Shown: one piece after another, positions 25,983 to 34,450 of the stretch
Position numbering within the stretch: position 1 is the stretch's first letter
Layout: each line of letters opens with the position of its first letter
NCBI GenBank assembly: GCA_964457685.1
Contig: CAYWFS010000013.1
Coordinates: 1 to 41,775 of the forward strand
DNA from: UMGS1696 sp964457685
GTDB lineage: Bacteria; Bacillota; Clostridia; Oscillospirales; CAG-272
Direction: 5' to 3'
Length of the DNA: 41,775 nt
The notes under the pieces: generated by a model
What the model was told of the DNA's origin: nothing
What the model saw: only the letters and a program-made list of their open reading frames with translations
Databases searched by the model: none
Program-made: the position numbers and the translations under genes

Positions 25983-27884
25983 TTATTTCTCCGCAAGTCG
26001 TACCTGCTGTCCGTCAGTGATGGGACTTGTCGAATTTGTAACAACGAACTCACTGCCGTAGAGACCCGATACTGCCGACTGGGTATCATCGGAAGCAAGA
26101 ACCTCGATGTCAACTCTCTTTACGGTATAACGAACATTGAGAGGTGTTTTCTTAGATTCAACCACAAGTACAAACTTACCGTCGTTGTCTTCTCTTATAG
26201 CGGAATTCGGGAGAACGGAGTCATAGCTCTGGCTCTTGTCCCCGATGGAGAACGTAAGGGTCTGACCTTCGGTAACGTCACCTGTAACTGTTATCGTTAT
26301 GATACGGTTCTTACCCTGGCTTGCCGCATCGGAGCGAATGGAAACAACGGAAGCGGTAATATTACTGTACCACCATGAGTTTACGATAGAACAGGGTGTT
26401 CCTACCTGAATCTTCTTCGCCTGGTCTGCCGCCATACTGATTTCAACTATGTATCCGCTGTCTGCAATTTCGATTGCCGCTACGGTATTTCCGCTTGTCA
26501 CGGATTCGCCTGCCGTAAAGTTGACGGAGGTTATCTTACCCGCAACGGGAGCGGTTATCTGAGTTGTTTCGGGGGCATTCTCGTAGACTTCTATCTTCTT
26601 TTCGAGTTCTTCAAGCTGTTTCTTCTGGTCTTCGCGGTTGAGCTTGGTGGTAGTTGAGGACTGCTCCTCTGTTGCCTGAGTGATTTTAAGGGATGCCTCA
26701 AGACTGTCTATTGAATCCTGCTGTGCCTTGATTTTTTCGGCAAGAGCGTCTGCTGTGAGGTCCGAGGAAGCTTCTGAGAGCTGTTTTTTAAGGCTTTCGA
26801 GTTCCTTATTATACTGCTTCATGAGGGAATCAACAGTTTTTTCTTCATCCTTATAGGAGGAAAGAACGGTTGAATAATTCTCAACTATTGTGAGAGCTTC
26901 GTATTTTGTTTTTGCGTTGGTGTATTCAGTTTCGATAGCTTTGAGAGCTTCTGCGGAATTATCGTAATCNNNNNNNNNNNNNNNNNNNNNNNNNNNNNNN
27001 NNNNNNNNNNNNNNNNNNNNNNNNNNNNNNNNNNNNNNNNNNNNNNNNNNNNNNNNNNNNNNNNNNNNNTCTCCCGACAAACCGGACAGCTCGTCAAGTC
27101 TTTCCTTATAGAATTCGGTTTCCTTTTTGAGAGTTTCGTACTTTTCGGCAAGTGCATAATACTCTTCTCGTGCGGCAACAAGCTTTTCGGCATTTGTCTC
27201 GTTTGAGAGATAATCCTTTTCAAGCTTTGACTCCGCTTCGGAAATTATGGAGTTTATTTCGGTGATATTCTTTGTAAGCTCACTCTGCTGTTCGGTCAGT
27301 CCTTCTATTGTTTCTTCGATGGATTCAATCTGTCCTTCAAGGATAGTTGTGGTGTCAACACCGGAAAGAAGCTCGTTGTAGGTCTTTTGAAGCTGTGCAA
27401 GCTCCTCCTTTGCGTTGGAGAGAGTTTTCTGAGCTTCTGTTATGGTTTTATTTGATGTAAGGCTCGATACATTGTCGCTGAGAAGTCCAAGCTCGTATTC
27501 TCTTTTGAGCTTGTCGTATTCATCCTGAGCGGCTTTGAGCTGTTCGCTTGCCCCACCCTTGAGTTCGAGTATCGGGTCTCCCTTTTCCACGGTCTGTCCC
27601 TCTTTAACATAAACGGACATAACCTTTCTGGTTTGAGATACTCCGTTTTCACTTTCCGCAACATCGGCTTCGTAAATCACGTTGTAGCTTGCGTTTGCTT
27701 TTACGGTACCCGAGGTTTTAATTGCGGTCGAAAGTGTTCCCGAAGATGTATATTGAGCAGATACTTCGGGGAGTGAATAATTCATTATTGTATTTGAAAA
27801 GAATGTAAGCAACAGCAGTATTACAAGGAAGATGATAGCTACATTCTTAACCCATGCTCTGCGGCTTGCCGAATCGTTTGACAT
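25983..27884 (-). CDS. HlyD/MacA-like membrane fusion protein (with assembly gap)
   Basis: At least 600 aa. An N-terminal TM (about 12-32) is followed by the first half of a lipoyl/barrel domain (SGTVKANASYNVIYEADV, VYVKEGQTVEKGDPILELKGG). A long coiled coil follows (repeated Glu/Leu heptads such as LTKNITEINSIISEAESKLEK). The second lipoyl half (ITAPVAGKITSVNFTAGESV) and the C-terminal barrel (SIGDKSQSYDSVLPNSAI, GKFVLVV) close the protein. This is the adaptor of tripartite or ABC efflux systems, here in a Gram-positive. One hundred N at 26970-27069 interrupt the coiled coil; the frame is the same on both sides only if the gap is about 100 bases modulo 3, so true length is unknown. AGGAGA precedes ATG 27884. 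Confidence 0.8.
   Translation of the reverse strand: MSNDSASRRAWVKNVAIIFLVILLLLTFFSNTIMNYSLPEVSAQYTSSGTLSTAIKTSGTVKANASYNVIYEADVAESENGVSQTRKVMSVYVKEGQTVEKGDPILELKGGASEQLKAAQDEYDKLKREYELGLLSDNVSSLTSNKTITEAQKTLSNAKEELAQLQKTYNELLSGVDTTTILEGQIESIEETIEGLTEQQSELTKNITEINSIISEAESKLEKDYLSNETNAEKLVAAREEYYALAEKYETLKKETEFYKERLDELSGLSGXXXXXXXXXXXXXXXXXXXXXXXXXXXXXXXXXXDYDNSAEALKAIETEYTNAKTKYEALTIVENYSTVLSSYKDEEKTVDSLMKQYNKELESLKKQLSEASSDLTADALAEKIKAQQDSIDSLEASLKITQATEEQSSTTTKLNREDQKKQLEELEKKIEVYENAPETTQITAPVAGKITSVNFTAGESVTSGNTVAAIEIADSGYIVEISMAADQAKKIQVGTPCSIVNSWWYSNITASVVSIRSDAASQGKNRIITITVTGDVTEGQTLTFSIGDKSQSYDSVLPNSAIREDNDGKFVLVVESKKTPLNVRYTVKRVDIEVLASDDTQSAVSGLYGSEFVVTNSTSPITDGQQVRLAEK
26970..27069. 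other. Assembly gap, 100 N
   Basis: Exactly 100 undetermined bases, the conventional placeholder for a scaffold join of unknown length, inside the coiled-coil part of the HlyD-like gene. Confidence 0.99.
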
Positions 27885-27915
27885 AATTATCTCCTAATGT
27901 TTTATAAATAAGAAA

Positions 27916-28872
27916 TCAACCTGTAACTGATGCCGAGTATGCTATACCGTCAATGAGGTAATCCTCACTGTAGAGGAACAGCAGAACCGGCGGAACCATA
28001 TAAATTACCGCAATTGCGAGTGCAATACCCGTGTCTCCCTCGTTTATCTTCGAGAGGAATACGGACAACGGATATAGATCCTGATCCGAAAGCAGGATAA
28101 GCGGCTGTTCTACCATGTTCCAGTAATCGATAAACACGAGAATCGCTACCGAATACAGTGTACTTTTGCATAACGGTATGTATATGCTTGTGAATATTTT
28201 CAGCTCTGATGCACCGTCGAGCTGTGCAGCTTCGATTATGGATCTCGGTATTCGCTTCATGTATTTTGTCAGAATAAATACGGAGAACGGAGAGAAAATT
28301 CCCGGAAGAATTATCGCCCATCTTGTATCGAGCAAGTCAAGCTTGTTTATAACGAGGTAGTTCGGTACAAGCGTTACCTGATACGGCATTAGCATGAGAA
28401 TTATGTATGCAAAGAACACTATCGAGCGGAACTTTGTTTCAACTCTTGCTATTGTATACGCCGCCCCCGCCGCCACAACAAGCTGGAATACCACAATGGG
28501 AAGCACATATATAACGGAGTTCCAGAATTTTATCAAATATTCCGGGCTTTTCAGGAGTACGGTCGCATACTGTGAAAAGCTTACTTTATCGGGAATCAGC
28601 TGTAAATTTACTTTTTCCGATATGAATACACGACCGCCACCCGAGGTTCCGAGTCCTGTAAATATTTTGCCGTAGTTTGCCGATATTTCAGTTGTTGACA
28701 TGAACGAGTTCGTTATGGTAAAAACTGTCGGAAACAGAAACATTGCGGCAAAGGTGACAAGAATTATCAGTGCGAACGTCAGGAACAATATTCTTGACGG
28801 CTTTACTTTTTTCTTTTCGCTTTTTTTCGCATTCGGAAAGGCTTCGGAATTCAGCTTTATATCTTTTGTCAT
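27916..28872 (-). CDS. CUT1-family ABC permease (MalG/UgpE-like)
   Basis: A 318-aa inner-membrane permease of a carbohydrate-uptake type-1 transporter. Six membrane segments are visible. The cytoplasmic EAA loop that docks to the ATPase reads IIEAAQLDGASELKIFTSIYIPLCKS, in the right place for the MalG-like subunit. An N-terminal basic tail (KKSEKKKVKPSR) precedes the first helix. The ATG overlaps the stop of the preceding permease gene by 4 bp (ATGA), indicating coupled translation of the pair. No ATP-binding subunit lies in the operon; CUT1 systems in Firmicutes often borrow a shared MsmK/MsiK ATPase. The substrate is probably an oligosaccharide but is not determined. Confidence 0.88.
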   Translation of the reverse strand: MTKDIKLNSEAFPNAKKSEKKKVKPSRILFLTFALIILVTFAAMFLFPTVFTITNSFMSTTEISANYGKIFTGLGTSGGGRVFISEKVNLQLIPDKVSFSQYATVLLKSPEYLIKFWNSVIYVLPIVVFQLVVAAGAAYTIARVETKFRSIVFFAYIILMLMPYQVTLVPNYLVINKLDLLDTRWAIILPGIFSPFSVFILTKYMKRIPRSIIEAAQLDGASELKIFTSIYIPLCKSTLYSVAILVFIDYWNMVEQPLILLSDQDLYPLSVFLSKINEGDTGIALAIAVIYMVPPVLLFLYSEDYLIDGIAYSASVTG

Positions 28873-29822
28873 TCTTCAATCCCCTTTCCTACATGGTTGT
28901 CCACCCAAAGCAAGATTGCAATTATTACTATCATTATCAGGCAAAGCACTATTGCCGCACTTGAAAGCTTTTGATATTCAAAGTTGCTGAAGGTGTTATT
29001 CATAAAGTGTTGCAAGGTGTACATGGAGTCGTATGGGTAGTTTCCCGTAAGCAGGTACACCTCTCGGAACACCTTGAACGAGTTAATGAGAGACATTATC
29101 GTAACAAATGATATTGTTGAAGCAAGGTATCTCATTTTTATCATAAAGAATCGTCTTACGGCTCCGCAACCGTCAAGCATTGCAACCTCTATTATTCCCC
29201 TCGGGACTGCGGAAAGTGCGGACATAAACATTATCATGTTGTAGCCGATATTTTTCCACAGGAACAGCAATACAACAACGATATATCCGTAGTCGGATTT
29301 AAGCCATTCCACGGGGTCAAAGCCGAACATAGCGGTAATATCGTTTATTACGCCGTTATAGTCGAACAGCATTTGCCATATAAGTATGACGGAAGCCGCC
29401 GGAACTATCATAGGCGAAAGGAATATCGTTCTGAATGTGCTTTTATACGGGATATTCGTATCAAGCAGAAGAGCAAGTGCAAGAGAAAGCACCACAACAA
29501 GCGGAACTGCCGTAATCGAGAATATTCCCGTGTTCTTAAGAGCAAGCTTAAAGGCGGCATTGTTAAATAATTTTACAAAATTATCCAGTCCCACAAAGTT
29601 TGCCGTGGTCGTACTGTCGATTATCGAGTAGTAAATTACCACGAAGAACGGCAATATGAAGAACAAAAGCACTCCGATAAGCGAGGGAAACAGAAACGGC
29701 AAGGTCAACGCTTTCTCTTTAAATTCACGATTTATCAGCGACCGTTTTTTTCGTTTGCGAGCAGATTTGTTCTGTGAATTATCCTGCTCTGTCAGTTTTG
29801 TTTGAGTTTTCTTTTTTTTCAT
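28869..29822 (-). CDS. CUT1-family ABC permease (MalF/UgpA-like)
   Basis: A 317-aa permease, the partner of the MalG-like subunit that follows. A strongly basic N-terminus (MKKKKTQTK, KSARKRKKRS) is followed by six hydrophobic segments. The EAA-type loop is IIEVAMLDGCGAVRRFFMIKMRYL, with a less canonical end than usual (MIKMRYL instead of IxxPxL). It opens the five-gene cassette. The ribosome binding site before ATG 29822 is weak and no clear sigma-A promoter was found in the 95 bp between it and ttcA, so the cassette may be read from ttcA or depend on an activator. Confidence 0.86.
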   Translation of the reverse strand: MKKKKTQTKLTEQDNSQNKSARKRKKRSLINREFKEKALTLPFLFPSLIGVLLFFILPFFVVIYYSIIDSTTTANFVGLDNFVKLFNNAAFKLALKNTGIFSITAVPLVVVLSLALALLLDTNIPYKSTFRTIFLSPMIVPAASVILIWQMLFDYNGVINDITAMFGFDPVEWLKSDYGYIVVVLLFLWKNIGYNMIMFMSALSAVPRGIIEVAMLDGCGAVRRFFMIKMRYLASTISFVTIMSLINSFKVFREVYLLTGNYPYDSMYTLQHFMNNTFSNFEYQKLSSAAIVLCLIMIVIIAILLWVDNHVGKGIEE

Positions 29823-29917
29823 TGTTGTTTCAACCGCAATATAATATTTATTAGGTATGACGAATATACGGAGAAAAAGTTCCCTCTCTGTAACATTTTT
29901 TACAGCACACTAAAAAA

Positions 29918-30637
29918 TTATCTCCAGCCGTCAAGTTCACGTCTTTCGAGAGCGGAAATAATGCGTTTTTTCAGTCCTTTGTACTTCTTGTCGAGGGTAA
30001 GAACAAGCTCTTTTATCTCCTCACGATCGGTATTTCCGTCCTCAGGGCAAGGAGATTTCACCACAGGGAGTGCTTCTTTTTTCACAAGTCCGCGTATATC
30101 GGATTCTCTTGTGTATATCATGGGACGAATCACGCTTATTCCCGTATCTTCATATACTGTAACAGGTGAATAGCACCCTATTCTTCCCTCGTTGAGAAGT
30201 GCGAGCATAAAGGTTTCGGCGGCATCGTCAAGGTGATGACCGAGAGCAAGCTTATTTGCACCGAGCTTTACGGCAGAGGAAACCAATGCACCGCGTCTCA
30301 TTTTCGCACACAACGCACAAGGATTTTTTTCCTTTCGAACATCGAAAACTATTTCCTTTATAGACGTTTTTTCGACATGATATTCTATATTTCTTTCCGA
30401 ACAAAACTCTCTCACCGGGAAAAAAATATCCTCGTCGGAAAAGCCCATATCAACGGAAATGCCGACAATTGTAAACGGCTTCGGATAAAAGCTTTTCAGA
30501 CGATTCAGAACGGCGAGAAGTGCTATCGAATCCTTGCCACCCGAGAGACCTACCGCAACACGGTCTCCGTCGTTTATCATGTCATATTTATCGACTGCCT
30601 GACGAACGGTCGAAAGCATACGTTGCATATCATTCAT
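29918..30637 (-). CDS. TtcA-family tRNA thiolation PP-loop protein
   Basis: A 239-aa PP-loop ATPase of the TtcA family, which in characterised members puts sulfur on C32 of tRNA using an iron-sulfur cluster. The ATP-binding SGGKDS lies at residues 32-37. The CxxC pair is CALC (C107, C110), and a third Cys occurs in KSPCPEDG. LGHHLDDAAETFMLALLNEGR is the standard TtcA/TilS signature. It is shorter than E. coli TtcA (311 aa), as is usual in Firmicutes. The exact tRNA target in this lineage is not known. It is divergent from the amidase gene across only 36 bp, so promoter elements must lie inside one or both coding regions. Confidence 0.85.
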   Translation of the reverse strand: MNDMQRMLSTVRQAVDKYDMINDGDRVAVGLSGGKDSIALLAVLNRLKSFYPKPFTIVGISVDMGFSDEDIFFPVREFCSERNIEYHVEKTSIKEIVFDVRKEKNPCALCAKMRRGALVSSAVKLGANKLALGHHLDDAAETFMLALLNEGRIGCYSPVTVYEDTGISVIRPMIYTRESDIRGLVKKEALPVVKSPCPEDGNTDREEIKELVLTLDKKYKGLKKRIISALERRELDGWR

Positions 30638-30673
30638 TTTATTTTCTTTCTAAATTATTTAATCGGAGGTTTT

Positions 30674-31237
30674 ATGGCTACTAAAATCTACATAGACCAG
30701 GGGCATAATCCCGTAAATCCGAATGCCGGAAGTGAGGGTAACGGCTTTCGTGAGCAGGACATAGTTTATGTAATAGGTCAACAGACTGCTCTTTCACTCA
30801 GAAGCTACGGCTTTGAAACAAGACTTTCACGTCCGACCTCAAGCACGCAGCTCGGAGTATCAAACACCACCTCTCTTGCCGCAAGGGTAAATGACGCAAA
30901 TTCATGGGGAGCCGATTACTTCATAAGTCTTCACACAAATGCGTCAGATATAATCTCCGCCTCGGGCAGTGAAGCCTTTGTTTACAGCAGAGACAGTGAC
31001 GCGGAATATCTCGCCGAAAACATTTTGACTCAGCTCGGATATTCCACGGGACTTGCGGACAGAGGGGTAATGGTTCGTCCCGGTCTTTATGTCCTCAAAA
31101 AAACGAGAATGCCGGCAACTCTTGTAGAGCTTGGTTTTATTACAAACCCCGTTGATGCAGAGCTTATGGCATATTCACCACAGCTTTTTTCATCGGGAAT
31201 AACAAACGGCATTCTCGCTTATTTCGGTATGTTGTGA
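30674..31237 (+). CDS. N-acetylmuramoyl-L-alanine amidase (Amidase_3)
   Basis: A 187-aa zinc amidase that cuts the bond between MurNAc and L-Ala of the stem peptide. Zinc ligands are H11 (DQGHNP), E27 (FREQD) and H87 (SLHTNAS); the catalytic Glu lies in ATLVELGFITNPVD. The domain is complete with nothing attached: no signal peptide, SH3b, LysM or SLH module, so it could act in the mother cell, be released by lysis, or use an unknown export path. The start is ATG 30674, with CGGAGG 7 bases upstream; the frame is open further upstream but that part is the shadow of ttcA. It abuts the convergent trmD gene with no space between the stops. Confidence 0.92.
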   Translation: MATKIYIDQGHNPVNPNAGSEGNGFREQDIVYVIGQQTALSLRSYGFETRLSRPTSSTQLGVSNTTSLAARVNDANSWGADYFISLHTNASDIISASGSEAFVYSRDSDAEYLAENILTQLGYSTGLADRGVMVRPGLYVLKKTRMPATLVELGFITNPVDAELMAYSPQLFSSGITNGILAYFGML

Positions 31238-31942
31238 TTATTTGTCTTTCAGAATATCGGGACGTCTTTCTTTTGTTATCTCAAGTGCTTTTTCGTGTCG
31301 CCATTTTTCGATATTCGCATGATGACCCGACAAAAGAACCTCGGGTACTTTCCTATTCATCCATACAGGCGGTCTTGTATATTGCGGATATTCGAGAAGT
31401 CCGTCCTCGAAGCTTTCGTTTTCGTAGCATTCGGGAAGTGCAAGAACTCCGTCACAAAGTCTTCCTACAGCGTCTGCGATTATGCACGCAGGAAGCTCTC
31501 CTCCCGTGAGAACATAGTCACCGACAGACATTTCTTCGTCTACTATCTCTTCTATCACACGTTCGTCAATGCCTTCGTAATGTCCGCACAAAAGAACTAT
31601 ATTTTCCCTCTCTAGAAGCTCCTTTGCTATGCTTTGATTAAAGGTACGCCCTCTCGGTGACATATAAATGAGGTAGGGCTTTTCGATTTTTTCTTCTCTG
31701 CCCTCGTTTATTGATTCGACAACCGCATTGTAGCATCTCCAAATCGGAGGAGCCGCCATAAGCATACCTCTGCCTCCACCGTAAGGAGTATCGTCAACAC
31801 GTCTGTGCTTATCTTCGGAGTAATCTCTTATGTTGTGCGTTCTTATATCGAGTTTACCTGCACGTCTTGCACGTCCGATTATGCTTTCCGACAGTATTGC
31901 GTCCACATATTCGGGGAACAAAGTCATTATGTCAATACGCAT
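31238..31942 (-). CDS. trmD: tRNA (guanine-N1)-methyltransferase TrmD
   Basis: A 234-aa SPOUT methyltransferase that makes m1G37 in tRNA to prevent frameshifting. It is of normal length and starts MRIDIMTLFPEYVDAIL. The knot region reads LLCGHYEGIDERVIEEIVDEEMSVGDYVLTGGELPA, and the C-terminal part has YTRPPVW and VLLSGHHANIEKWRHEKAL. It overlaps the stop of rimM by one base (TGATG), so the pair is translationally coupled. Unlike the common rpsP-rimM-trmD-rplS order, neither ribosomal protein gene is present. Confidence 0.97.
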   Translation of the reverse strand: MRIDIMTLFPEYVDAILSESIIGRARRAGKLDIRTHNIRDYSEDKHRRVDDTPYGGGRGMLMAAPPIWRCYNAVVESINEGREEKIEKPYLIYMSPRGRTFNQSIAKELLERENIVLLCGHYEGIDERVIEEIVDEEMSVGDYVLTGGELPACIIADAVGRLCDGVLALPECYENESFEDGLLEYPQYTRPPVWMNRKVPEVLLSGHHANIEKWRHEKALEITKERRPDILKDK

Positions 31943-32460
31943 CAGTCACGAATCCCCTCGATAAGATGAACCTTTATTACTCCTCCGTCAACGTCTATCT
32001 CGCGGATAAATTCATTAACGCAGGGAAGCATAAATTCGCCGCCGTTTACATCGGAAACAACGTATATATCTCGTCCAGCGGGTGAAATTACATCTTTAAG
32101 TGTTCCGTACTTTTCTCCGCTTTCAAAGTCAACAACATCGAGTCCGAGCATATCGGCGATGAACACGTCGTTTTTGTCCTTTGCAATATCGTCTCGGTCG
32201 GCATAGAAAACAGTTCCCTTATAGAGGATAGCTTCATCAAGCGTTTTTATATCCTCGAAGGTTACAAGAACCATATTTTTCTGTATGCTTGCGGCTCTGA
32301 CCTTCATCTGAACATATTCACCCGATGAGTTCTTCTTATACATTTTTCTGAGCTTTGCAAGTGTTTCCGTGTCGTTGCAGTAGCATTCGAGTCTGAGTGT
32401 GCCTCTTACTCCGTGTGTCGATACCGCACGACCGCATTCGAGATATTTCTGCTTTGCCAT
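31942..32460 (-). CDS. rimM: Ribosome maturation factor RimM
   Basis: A 172-aa assembly factor of the 30S subunit that binds S19. The N-terminal domain starts MAKQKYLECGRAVSTHGVRGTLRLE, and the C-terminal PRC-barrel has DMLGLDVVDFESGEKYGTLKDVI and GGEFMLPCVNEFIREID. The start is ATG 32460, with GGAG 8 bases upstream; a reading back to 32541 would run into the promoter and is rejected. It is the first gene of rimM-trmD. Confidence 0.95.
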   Translation of the reverse strand: MAKQKYLECGRAVSTHGVRGTLRLECYCNDTETLAKLRKMYKKNSSGEYVQMKVRAASIQKNMVLVTFEDIKTLDEAILYKGTVFYADRDDIAKDKNDVFIADMLGLDVVDFESGEKYGTLKDVISPAGRDIYVVSDVNGGEFMLPCVNEFIREIDVDGGVIKVHLIEGIRD

Positions 32461-32512
32461 ATTTATTTCTCCGTTAATTCGTTTATTATTGTTTTTATAA
32501 AGTGATAAATTA

Positions 32513-32541
32513 ATTATACCATGTAATACCGATTTTAGCAA
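32513..32541 (-). promoter_or_regulatory. Sigma-A promoter of rimM-trmD
   Basis: On the minus strand TTGCTA (32541-32536), 17 bp, TATAAT (32518-32513). It starts just downstream of the terminator of the preceding sialidase-like gene. Confidence 0.82.
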
Positions 32542-32545
32542 GTAG

Positions 32546-32604
32546 AAAACATCCCGTGTTGCCGCTTCAAAAATGACGAAGTGACCGCACAGGATGTTTT
32601 TTTT
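32546..32604. terminator. Bidirectional terminator after the sialidase-like gene
   Basis: AAAACATCC (32546-32554) pairs with GGATGTTTT (32592-32600); inner GTG/CAC and CGCTTC/GAAGTG pairings make a long stem. It separates the sialidase-like gene from the rimM promoter. The T run is longer on the plus strand. Confidence 0.82.
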
Positions 32605-32608
32605 CGTA

Positions 32609-33565
32609 TTATATTTTTACTCTTACAAACATAACGGAAACTCTGTTATATGTAAACGTAATCAGCAGCTCTCCGTCATGACAGACTATTGCGGGATAAG
32701 AAAACTCTCCTCCCTCTTCATGGAAAAGGTTGCAGGCCGTATTAAAGCTGTTTCCTCCGTCTTCGGACTCAAGAAGTGAAATGGGAGTGCGTTCGGAAGT
32801 GCTTATCGGATTGCAGACAAGGTATATTTTGTCCCCTGCTTTTACAAGGTCTATTCCGCTGTTGTTGTTCGGAATCTCGGTCTTGTATGCCGCACAGAAT
32901 TCAAGGGTATCAAAGTCCGCATCGGAACGGTAGAGGTATCCGTTTTGCGAACGAAGAAGCATATGAACACCATGCTCATCCTCCCAAAGAGAGGGCTGAA
33001 TAAGCTTTGTGTCAACTCCGTTGTTCAGATAAGCTCCCCTTTTCCATGTATTTCCTCCGTCAAAAGATATATCGGCAAAGGCTCTCCAAAGTCTGTCGGG
33101 TTCATGCGTTTCATGTGATGCTCCTGCGATTATCGCACCGTTTTTGCATATGAGAGGTTTGTTCTTTACGGGGCCTCTTCCGCCGCTTATGTCACCGTGA
33201 ACAAGCTCACAAGGCTCTGACCATGTGATTCCGTCATCGTAGGAATATGTGACATAGGTCTGCCAGTCGGGAATTTCCTTTCCCTTTTTGTAGCACAATG
33301 TTATTTTTTCACCGTCTGAGAACAAAACCGGATTCCAGCAGGCAATATCGTCCTTAACCGACACCATAATCGGAGACGACCACTTGTCACTTCCGTTTTC
33401 TCGTCTTGTCAGGTATATTTCAACATCATCCGCTTTTTCGTATCTTCCGCCAAACCATGCCACAAGTACAGTTCCTTTATCGGTCACACATACCGTTGAC
33501 GCATGGCACGATGGTGTTACTCTGTCCTCAAGGGTGAATATCAGGCTTTTTTCTGTAATTTTCAT
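32609..33565 (-). CDS. Sialidase-like (BNR-repeat) protein without signal peptide
   Basis: A 318-aa six-bladed-propeller protein of the sialidase/neuraminidase-like superfamily. Asp-box motifs SYDDGITWSEP, SFDGGNTWKRG and SEDGGNSF are clear. The blades include HASTVCVTDKGTVLVAWFGG and SHETHEPDRLWRAF. There is no signal peptide or carbohydrate-binding module. True sialidases need three Arg, a Tyr/Glu pair and an Asp; these cannot be assigned with certainty by eye, so the substrate may be another glycan. ATG 33565 with AGGTGA just upstream is preferred over a GTG at 33574. A perfect-consensus promoter precedes it. It lies after pnuC in the same direction, as a separate unit. Confidence 0.8.
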   Translation of the reverse strand: MKITEKSLIFTLEDRVTPSCHASTVCVTDKGTVLVAWFGGRYEKADDVEIYLTRRENGSDKWSSPIMVSVKDDIACWNPVLFSDGEKITLCYKKGKEIPDWQTYVTYSYDDGITWSEPCELVHGDISGGRGPVKNKPLICKNGAIIAGASHETHEPDRLWRAFADISFDGGNTWKRGAYLNNGVDTKLIQPSLWEDEHGVHMLLRSQNGYLYRSDADFDTLEFCAAYKTEIPNNNSGIDLVKAGDKIYLVCNPISTSERTPISLLESEDGGNSFNTACNLFHEEGGEFSYPAIVCHDGELLITFTYNRVSVMFVRVKI

Positions 33566-33589
33566 TTCCGTCACCTGTGTTTTTTATTC

Positions 33590-33618
33590 ATTATAACAGC
33601 ACTGTTTCCGCTTGTCAA
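33590..33618 (-). promoter_or_regulatory. Perfect-consensus sigma-A promoter of the sialidase-like gene
   Basis: On the minus strand TTGACA (33618-33613), 17 bp, TATAAT (33595-33590). A CACTT/AAGTG hairpin just upstream may end the pnuC transcript. Confidence 0.92.
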
Positions 33619-33644
33619 GTAACACTTTTTAAGTGACAGGAGTT

Positions 33645-34340
33645 TTACCCTGCTATGCCTTTTTTCTGACGTAGGCTTGTTCTGTGCCAGCTTACAAAGC
33701 CGTATATGTCGTTTGCAAAGAACATTACAAAGCATACCACCACCGATATATAGCTGATGTTATCAAGCGAGGCAAGACTCCATAAAATTATAAGCACTAT
33801 ATCATTCATCGCATATGCAATAGCATAAAACTTACTTCTGCGGAACGTGAGATAAACTGCGGCAAAGCTTGTTGTAACGGATATTGTACTCGGAACGATA
33901 TTGGCGGTATTGAAATACTCGAGAATAAAATAGAATATGAACGTAACAACGGCTGCAAGAAATGCCATGAATGCGTATTCTTTTTTGCCTATTTCGTTAA
34001 TTTCAACCTCGGAGTGATTTCCGTTGTAAGGATTTTTCATCCATGAAATAAAAGCAAACAGTGCCATAGGTGCAGTCATTCCAAGATACGTTATCATTTC
34101 TCCGTAATATGCGAACGAATATGATATTATTCCGTAAAGTATGCTGAAAAGAATCGTCAGAAGCTGTCCTATCGGGTTTCCCTTTGCGTTAAGTATAAGA
34201 GATACCGCTCCTATAAGCGATGCCGCCAGTGTAAGCTTACCGTTACCTCCGAAAAGTAAGTAGGAAAACAGTATCAGCGTGACGGACAACGTAAGAAGCA
34301 TGAGTTCTCCCTTTGAAAAGTAGGTTTTGATTTTTGTCAT
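33645..34340 (-). CDS. pnuC: PnuC-family vitamin/nucleoside transporter
   Basis: A 231-aa membrane protein with about seven hydrophobic segments. The family signatures TAPMALFAFISWMKNPY and MFFANDIYGFVSWHR are present. PnuC transporters take up nicotinamide riboside by facilitated diffusion with trapping by phosphorylation. Close relatives carry thiamine or riboflavin, so the substrate is not fixed by sequence alone. AGGAGG lies 6 bases before ATG 34340. The gene is alone behind a promoter and a structured leader of about 105 nt, which suggests ligand control. No NadR or thiamine gene adjoins it. Confidence 0.88.
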   Translation of the reverse strand: MTKIKTYFSKGELMLLTLSVTLILFSYLLFGGNGKLTLAASLIGAVSLILNAKGNPIGQLLTILFSILYGIISYSFAYYGEMITYLGMTAPMALFAFISWMKNPYNGNHSEVEINEIGKKEYAFMAFLAAVVTFIFYFILEYFNTANIVPSTISVTTSFAAVYLTFRRSKFYAIAYAMNDIVLIILWSLASLDNISYISVVVCFVMFFANDIYGFVSWHRTSLRQKKGIAG

Positions 34341-34364
34341 ATTTTTCCTCCTGAAATAAGAAAA

Positions 34365-34440
34365 GCACCCGCAAACACATCTTCAAAGACCTAACGATGT
34401 GCCGACGAATGCTTGATTTTGCATTTCACTACCCGGTGGC
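34365..34440 (-). ncRNA. Structured pnuC leader RNA, riboswitch candidate
   Basis: Between the predicted start (about 34444) and the ribosome binding site, the transcript can fold as a three-way junction. A closing stem GC(C)ACC/GGTGC (34440-34435 with 34370-34365) encloses an AATGC/GCATT hairpin (34425-34421 with 34412-34408). It also encloses a CACATC/GATGTG hairpin (34401-34396 with 34381-34376) with a 14-nt loop. TTTTCTTATTT after the closing stem could allow termination. It does not match the TPP, FMN, THF, preQ1-I or purine consensus as far as can be judged by eye. The class is unknown. Confidence 0.5.
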
Positions 34441-34450
34441 AGTTTTTCGT

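Noticed and set aside
30233..30673. Long N-terminal extension of the amidase frame (334-aa reading)
   Set aside because: It is antisense to ttcA, and a strong SD precedes ATG 30674, where homology begins.
34365..34440. TPP riboswitch before pnuC
   Set aside because: The CUGAGA and ACCUGAU cores of the TPP aptamer are not present.
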